Positions 40,352-44,652 of a stretch of 44,652 bases of DNA are shown here, one piece after another. The DNA comes from DASPKT01 sp035626475 (GTDB lineage Bacteria > Pseudomonadota > Alphaproteobacteria > Azospirillales > Azospirillaceae): the NCBI GenBank assembly GCA_035626475.1, contig DASPNP010000052.1, forward strand, positions 1 through 44,652. Direction: 5' to 3'. The translations under genes were made by a program, and so were the position numbers. Position 1 is the stretch's first letter. Each line of letters opens with the position of its first letter. The notes beneath the pieces are model-generated. The model had not been told where the DNA came from. It worked only from the letters and a program-made list of their open reading frames with translations, and did no database searches.

Positions 40352-41323
40352 TCACGGGAGCCACCCCCGCTCCCGGTACCAGAGCGCAGTCGCAGCAAAG
40401 CCCTCGGCCAAGGAAATGCGCGGTTTCCAGAACTCCGGCGGCGGCTGTCGCGCCGCGGCGCAGGACCAGTCCGGATGCAACGCCTCGCGGACCTTGCCGG
40501 CGGTCAACATGGCTGGCCTGCGCCGGGCGCGGGCGATCCAGCCGGACGCCGCCCCTATCACCCGGAGCAGCGCGGCGGGTGGTCGCAGGCGCACCGGGCG
40601 ATTCCCCACCGCCGCCGCGGCCGCGTCCAGCATCTCGTCCCAGCTGTAGCCATCGGTGCGGGCGTCGGACAGCTCGTAGATTTCACCGCAGGGCGCGCCA
40701 CGGGCCGCAAGCGCCGCGATGGCGCGGGCGGCGTCCTCGGCATGGATCCAACCCAGCCGAGCCTCCCGCCCGCCCAGCACCGGCGCCAGCTTCCCGGCCG
40801 CCGCCTTGAACAATGCGAGCGACTCGCGGTCGCCTGGCCCGTAGACCCCCGCCGGCCGCACCACCACCCAGGGCCGGTCGCCCAGCTCGCGGATCGCCGC
40901 CGCCTCCCCCGCCCGCTTGCTGGCGGCATAGTCGGAGAGCTGCGGCTCGCGCGCGGCGAGCGAGGAGACGATGACCATGCGCGCGCCCGGCGCCGCCGTC
41001 ACGGTGGCGCGGGCCAGGGCGGCGCTGCCGCCCTCGTTCACCCGGAAGAATCCGGCGCGGTCCACCGCCTTGATCAGCCCGGCGAGATGGATGATCGCGT
41101 CGGCGCCGGCCACGAGTCGTTCCAGCGCGCCCTCGTCCGAGAGGTCGCCCGGCACGATCTCGGGCTCGACACCCCGCCACAGCTCGTGCACCGGGTCCTG
41201 GCGCACCAGCAGGCGCGTGCGCCAGCCGGCTTCCGCCAGCGCCGCGACCACGTAGCGGCCGAGGAACCCGGTGGCGCCGGTGACGGCGGCGAGCGGCCTG
41301 TCCGGCACGAGCGGCGCGGTCAT
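40352..41323 (-). CDS. cerR: NAD(P)-dependent epimerase/dehydratase-like reductase, CerR-like
   Basis: A 323-residue extended SDR protein with the Rossmann motif AVTGATGFLGRYVV (residues 13-26), VIVSSLAA and the active-site YAASK. In Caulobacter CerR, an NAD-dependent epimerase-like protein in the spt cluster, reduces the 3-keto group during ceramide formation. The same neighbourhood (acyl ligase 7 bases upstream, ACP-spt downstream) supports this role. The C-terminal 90 residues (for example RPPAALLRVIGAASGWIARA) form the substrate-binding part. Confidence 0.88.
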   Translation of the reverse strand: MTAPLVPDRPLAAVTGATGFLGRYVVAALAEAGWRTRLLVRQDPVHELWRGVEPEIVPGDLSDEGALERLVAGADAIIHLAGLIKAVDRAGFFRVNEGGSAALARATVTAAPGARMVIVSSLAAREPQLSDYAASKRAGEAAAIRELGDRPWVVVRPAGVYGPGDRESLALFKAAAGKLAPVLGGREARLGWIHAEDAARAIAALAARGAPCGEIYELSDARTDGYSWDEMLDAAAAAVGNRPVRLRPPAALLRVIGAASGWIARARRRPAMLTAGKVREALHPDWSCAAARQPPPEFWKPRISLAEGFAATALWYRERGWLP

Positions 41324-41330
41324 GCCGGGA

Positions 41331-43058
41331 TCAGGCGGCCACGGGCGCGAAGTCGCCGCGCTGGTACATGATGCGGGCGCGGGACCGGCTGAGCTTGCCC
41401 GAGGAGGTCTGCGGCAGGCTGTGCGGCGGCACCAGCACCACCTTCACCTCCAGCCCGTGCTGGGCGCGCAGCGTGCCGGCGACCTGGGTCGACAGCGCCT
41501 CGCGGGCGGCGGGATCGGTGGCGCGGCACTGCACCAGCACCACGACGCTCTCCCCGCCTTCCTCGTCCAGCGAGAAGGCGACGACGTCGCCGCTCCGCAG
41601 CGCGTCCACCGCGTGCTCCGAGGACCATTCCAAATCCTGCGGCCAGATGTTGCGGCCATTCACCAGGATCAGGTCCTTGGCCCTGCCGGTGATGACGATC
41701 TGCCCGTCCACCAGATAGCCGAGGTCACCGGTGTCGAGCCAGCCGTCGGTCGACAGCACCTCGGCCGTCTCCTCCGGCATGCCGAAATACTCGCGCATCA
41801 GGCTGGGGCCCTTGACATGGACCTTGCCGACGCGCCGCTCCGGCAGCGGCTTGCCGTCGGTGCCCCGCACCTCCAGCCCGTGGCCGGACATGATCGGGCC
41901 GCACAGCACGAAGTCGCGGGTCCGGACGGCATCGACCGCCGGCGCCACGGCAACGGCGTCGTTCTCCAGCCGGTCCATGTCGACCCGGTCGGTCACGACG
42001 CCGGCGCCCAGCGGCGCAAAGGTCAGGGCCAGCGAGGCCTCGGCCATGCCGTAGCTGGGGATCAGCGAGCCGCCCTGGAAGCCGCGCGGCCCGAAGGCCT
42101 CCACGAACTTCGCCATGATGCGCGGCCGGATCATGTCGCCGCCGATGCCGGCGCGGGTCCAGCAGCTGAGGTCCAGCCCCTCTGTCGAGGCCGTCTCGGC
42201 CCGGCGGGCGCACAGCTCGTAGCCGAAGCTGGGGCTGAAGGAGATCTGCGAGCGGTTGCGGCTGATGAGGGTCAGCCACAGCAGCGGCCGCCGGGCGAAC
42301 TCGCGGGTCGGAATGTAGTCGACCGTCAGCTGGCTCAGCAGCGGGGTCAGCATGAAGCCGACCAGCCCCATGTCGTGGTAGAGCGGCAGCCAGGAGGTGC
42401 AGCGCGAATCCTGGGCGATGCGCAGCCCCTCCACGGCAATGCCGCGCGCGTTCGCCATCAGCGCCCGCTGCGTGACGGCGACGCCCTTCGGGAATCGCGT
42501 GCTGCCCGAGGAGAATTGCAGATAGGCCAGGTCGTCGGGCTGCGGCGTCGGCAGCGTCACGCCGGATCCGTCCAGCCCGTCGAACGCCGCCAGCGTGCCG
42601 GACACCTTGAGGTCCAGCCCCTGCGCGGCGGCGGCCAGCCACTCGGACAGGGCGGCCGGGGCCAGCGCGGCGCTGGCGGCCGCGCCCTGGATCATGCGCC
42701 TGATATGGTCGATGTAGGCGTCCTTGCCGCCGAAGGCGACCGGCAGCGGCATCGGCGCCGGCACCAGCCCCGCATACTGGCAGGCGCAGAAGGCGCGCAT
42801 GAAGTCGCCCTCGGTCTCGGCGATCATCGCCACCCGATCGCCCTGTTGCAGCCCCGCCGCCAGCATGCGCCGCGCAAGATCCAGAGCCTGAGCGCGCAGC
42901 TCGGCATAGGGCAGCACCTCGGTCAGCTCGCCCTTGCCGGAGTAGAAATTGAAGCCGCTGGCGCCGGTGGCGGCATGGTCCAGCCCCTCCGCCAGGGTGG
43001 CGAAGTCGGCGATGCGATGGGCGGGAAGGCCCGAGGACGAGGGGGTGGGCTGCGTCAT
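41331..43058 (-). CDS. aasR: Fatty acyl-AMP ligase / acyl-ACP synthetase of the sphingolipid locus
   Basis: A 575-residue ANL-superfamily enzyme. The P-loop-like motif is LQFSSGSTRFPKGVAVT, the AMP-binding motif is YGMAEASLAL, the hinge region is DGWLDTGDLGYLVDGQ and the catalytic lysine is Lys555 in QTSSGKLSR. Overall it resembles fatty acyl-AMP ligases that load acyl carrier proteins (FAAL type). AasR of Caulobacter loads AcpR for sphingolipid synthesis; the ACP gene is two genes downstream here. It is the first gene of an operon with the CerR-like reductase. Confidence 0.9.
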   Translation of the reverse strand: MTQPTPSSSGLPAHRIADFATLAEGLDHAATGASGFNFYSGKGELTEVLPYAELRAQALDLARRMLAAGLQQGDRVAMIAETEGDFMRAFCACQYAGLVPAPMPLPVAFGGKDAYIDHIRRMIQGAAASAALAPAALSEWLAAAAQGLDLKVSGTLAAFDGLDGSGVTLPTPQPDDLAYLQFSSGSTRFPKGVAVTQRALMANARGIAVEGLRIAQDSRCTSWLPLYHDMGLVGFMLTPLLSQLTVDYIPTREFARRPLLWLTLISRNRSQISFSPSFGYELCARRAETASTEGLDLSCWTRAGIGGDMIRPRIMAKFVEAFGPRGFQGGSLIPSYGMAEASLALTFAPLGAGVVTDRVDMDRLENDAVAVAPAVDAVRTRDFVLCGPIMSGHGLEVRGTDGKPLPERRVGKVHVKGPSLMREYFGMPEETAEVLSTDGWLDTGDLGYLVDGQIVITGRAKDLILVNGRNIWPQDLEWSSEHAVDALRSGDVVAFSLDEEGGESVVVLVQCRATDPAAREALSTQVAGTLRAQHGLEVKVVLVPPHSLPQTSSGKLSRSRARIMYQRGDFAPVAA

Positions 43059-43175
43059 GTCCGGAAATCCTAGGCCAAGCGCGGCGCTGGCCGCGCGGCA
43101 CGAACCCAGGGGATATCAAACGCGGTGCCCCGCCGCAATGCCATCCCCTCCGAAAGGGTTATGACATCTGCGGGA

Positions 43176-44549
43176 TCAGGAGGGCGCCGCCTGCGCCGGC
43201 AGCCGGTGACGGAACCAGCGCAGCACCGGGATCATCAGGCCCGCCAGGATCACCAGCGCCGCCGCTATGGCCGCCATGCCGGCCCCTTCCAGCCCGAAGC
43301 GCCGCAGCAGGACATAAAGCGTCGGGACATAGAGCGCCGTCGCCACGATCTGCACCCGCAGCGCGGCGCCGACCTCGCCGATGGTGATCAGCATCGGCTC
43401 CAGCGGGAAGGTCCAGACGCCGATGACGGTGGCGACCGTCAGCATCATCATCACCCCGTGCGCCGCCAGATACTCCCGCCCGACGACCAGCGCGATCACC
43501 GTGTCGCCGGCCACCGCCAGGATCGCCATGAACAGCGAGGCGCCCGCCCCGGCGATCAGGACGGAGCGCAGCATCAGCTGGCGCATCCGCTTGATCTCGC
43601 CGGCCGAGTCGAGCTTGGCGAGTTCCGGATATATGGCCGGCGTCAGCAGCTTGATCGGCTTGGCCATGGCCTCGGCGAACTGCCGCGCCACCCGGAACAG
43701 GGCGGCCTCGGCCGGGCCCAGCAGCCAGCCCACCGCCAGCGTGCCCAGATGGGTGAAGACCAGCGCCAGGCTGGTGTTGGCGTTGGTGCTCCAGACGAAG
43801 CCCCAGATGCGGTCGAACCCGGCGGTGGCGCCCTTCCAGCGCAGCCGGAAGCCCTCCAGATGCCCGCGCCGCCGCAGCTCCCGCCGGGTCATCAGGATCA
43901 GGGTGATGCCGCTGACCAGGGTCGCCAGGTACCAGACGACGAGGAAGCCCAGCAGCCCGCCGTCCAGCGCCCAGACCAGCGCCGCGCCGACCATGCGGAC
44001 GGCCGATCCCAGCGTGCTCTGGAAGGCGATGAGGTCGAACCGGTCATAGAGGCGCAGCACGCCCGTCGGCGTCGCCGTCACCATGAAGACCATGGAGGTG
44101 GCGTAGAGCATGGCGGCCGGCACGATCCAGGGCGGCCATTCCATCAGCGGCGCCACCCAGGGCATGGCGGCGATGCCCAGCACCGTGCCGGCGACGGCCG
44201 CGCCCAGGTCCAGCAGGATGGTGAAGGAGAGCAGGCGCTGGAAGTCGCCGATCCGCCCTTCCGTCACCGCCGGGGTGCCGAAGCGCAGCACCGCCTGCCA
44301 GGACTGGAACTTGGCGATCTCGCCCACCGCCTGGGTGTAGGTGTGGATCAGCACCAGCACGCCGAACGCCTCGACCCCCAACGCGCGGGCGGCCAGCGCC
44401 AGGTAGACCAGGCTGAACAGCCCGTTCATCGACTTGCCGCCCAGCAGGATGCCGGCGTTCCCCAGCACCCGCCACAGCAGCCGGTCGCCCATCCAGCCGC
44501 GCCTGCGCGGCGGCTCGGGGGACGGCGGGGGATCGGGCGTGTCGCTCAT
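43176..44549 (-). CDS. Wzx/MurJ-type polysaccharide or lipid flippase
   Basis: A 457-residue membrane protein with about 12-14 helices of the MATE/PST flippase superfamily, preceded by a Pro-rich cytoplasmic N-terminus (residues 1-20). LLGGKSMNGLFSLVYLALAA at the N-terminus and WSTNANTSLALVFTHLG in the middle are typical of oligosaccharide flippases (RfbX/Wzx). It could move a lipid-linked glycan or, given the adjacent locus, a sphingolipid glycan across the inner membrane. It has its own promoter region upstream; nothing recognisable lies in 44550-44652. Confidence 0.85.
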   Translation of the reverse strand: MSDTPDPPPSPEPPRRRGWMGDRLLWRVLGNAGILLGGKSMNGLFSLVYLALAARALGVEAFGVLVLIHTYTQAVGEIAKFQSWQAVLRFGTPAVTEGRIGDFQRLLSFTILLDLGAAVAGTVLGIAAMPWVAPLMEWPPWIVPAAMLYATSMVFMVTATPTGVLRLYDRFDLIAFQSTLGSAVRMVGAALVWALDGGLLGFLVVWYLATLVSGITLILMTRRELRRRGHLEGFRLRWKGATAGFDRIWGFVWSTNANTSLALVFTHLGTLAVGWLLGPAEAALFRVARQFAEAMAKPIKLLTPAIYPELAKLDSAGEIKRMRQLMLRSVLIAGAGASLFMAILAVAGDTVIALVVGREYLAAHGVMMMLTVATVIGVWTFPLEPMLITIGEVGAALRVQIVATALYVPTLYVLLRRFGLEGAGMAAIAAALVILAGLMIPVLRWFRHRLPAQAAPS

Positions 44550-44652
44550 GGTGCCATGGGATTAGCAGGGTCGGGGCGCCAGTTACAGGGCCTCGCATCG
44601 CGGCATCCTGTCGTGCAGGCGCACGGCCGGGCGCTGTGCCGGCCGTCACAGG

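Noticed and set aside
1..44652. tRNA, rRNA, riboswitch, prophage or IS signatures
   Set aside because: No cloverleaf with conserved TTCGA/CCA arms, no rRNA stretches, and no transposase, integrase or phage genes were found on reading both strands.

Overview
This is a high-GC window (strong G/C third-position bias in almost every gene) from a Gram-negative bacterium. The gene content (LptF/LptG-type proteins, bacterial-type sphingolipid genes, hybrid kinases, dispersed palindromic repeats common in alphaproteobacteria) suggests an alphaproteobacterium, probably Rhodospirillales-like. No rRNA, tRNA, CRISPR array, insertion sequence or prophage was recognised. Function assignments come from motif reading and memory of families, not from searches.

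Left part, 1-11.3 kb. A truncated PAS sensor protein and a free-standing Hpt protein are followed by a Tat-exported GH10 xylanase. A partner-switching module follows (response-regulator PP2C phosphatase, STAS antagonist, RsbW-like kinase). Next is a probable envelope polysaccharide system. On the minus strand, a cellulose-synthase-like GT2 membrane enzyme is translationally coupled to a membrane-anchored DUF3131-like protein. Divergent from them are an internally duplicated outer-membrane barrel and a DUF3131-like lipoprotein. Two 211-212 bp nested palindromic repeats sit in the gaps.

Middle part, 11.3-26.3 kb. This is mostly unrelated housekeeping and accessory genes: a GAF protein, a pentapeptide-repeat protein, a 1342-residue hybrid two-component sensor, an MFS transporter, a DUF892 ferritin-like protein with a clear terminator, an OmpA-like barrel, a PKHD-type dioxygenase, a DUF2087 protein, a LytTR regulator with a membrane partner, a cytidylyltransferase-like NTase, a GNAT, a lower-GC periplasmic ClpP-fold protein and a LysE exporter.

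Right part, 26.4-44.5 kb. I read this as a sphingolipid biosynthesis, head-group and export locus like the one known from Caulobacter. Ceramide core genes are serine palmitoyltransferase with a dedicated ACP, a fatty acyl-AMP ligase, a CerR-like reductase and a GNAT-like ceramide synthase candidate. Modification and head-group genes are a fatty acid hydroxylase, a DAGK-type lipid kinase, a Tam41-like NTase, a MobA-like NTase and two CDP-alcohol phosphotransferases that both carry degenerate NTase-like N-terminal domains. An LptF/LptG pair lies inside the seven-gene minus-strand operon, suggesting a dedicated export route for the product. A DUF2141 protein, a HIT protein, a metallophosphoesterase, a cupin and a flippase complete the locus. 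The LptFG placement and the paired phosphotransferases are the most interesting parts of the window.
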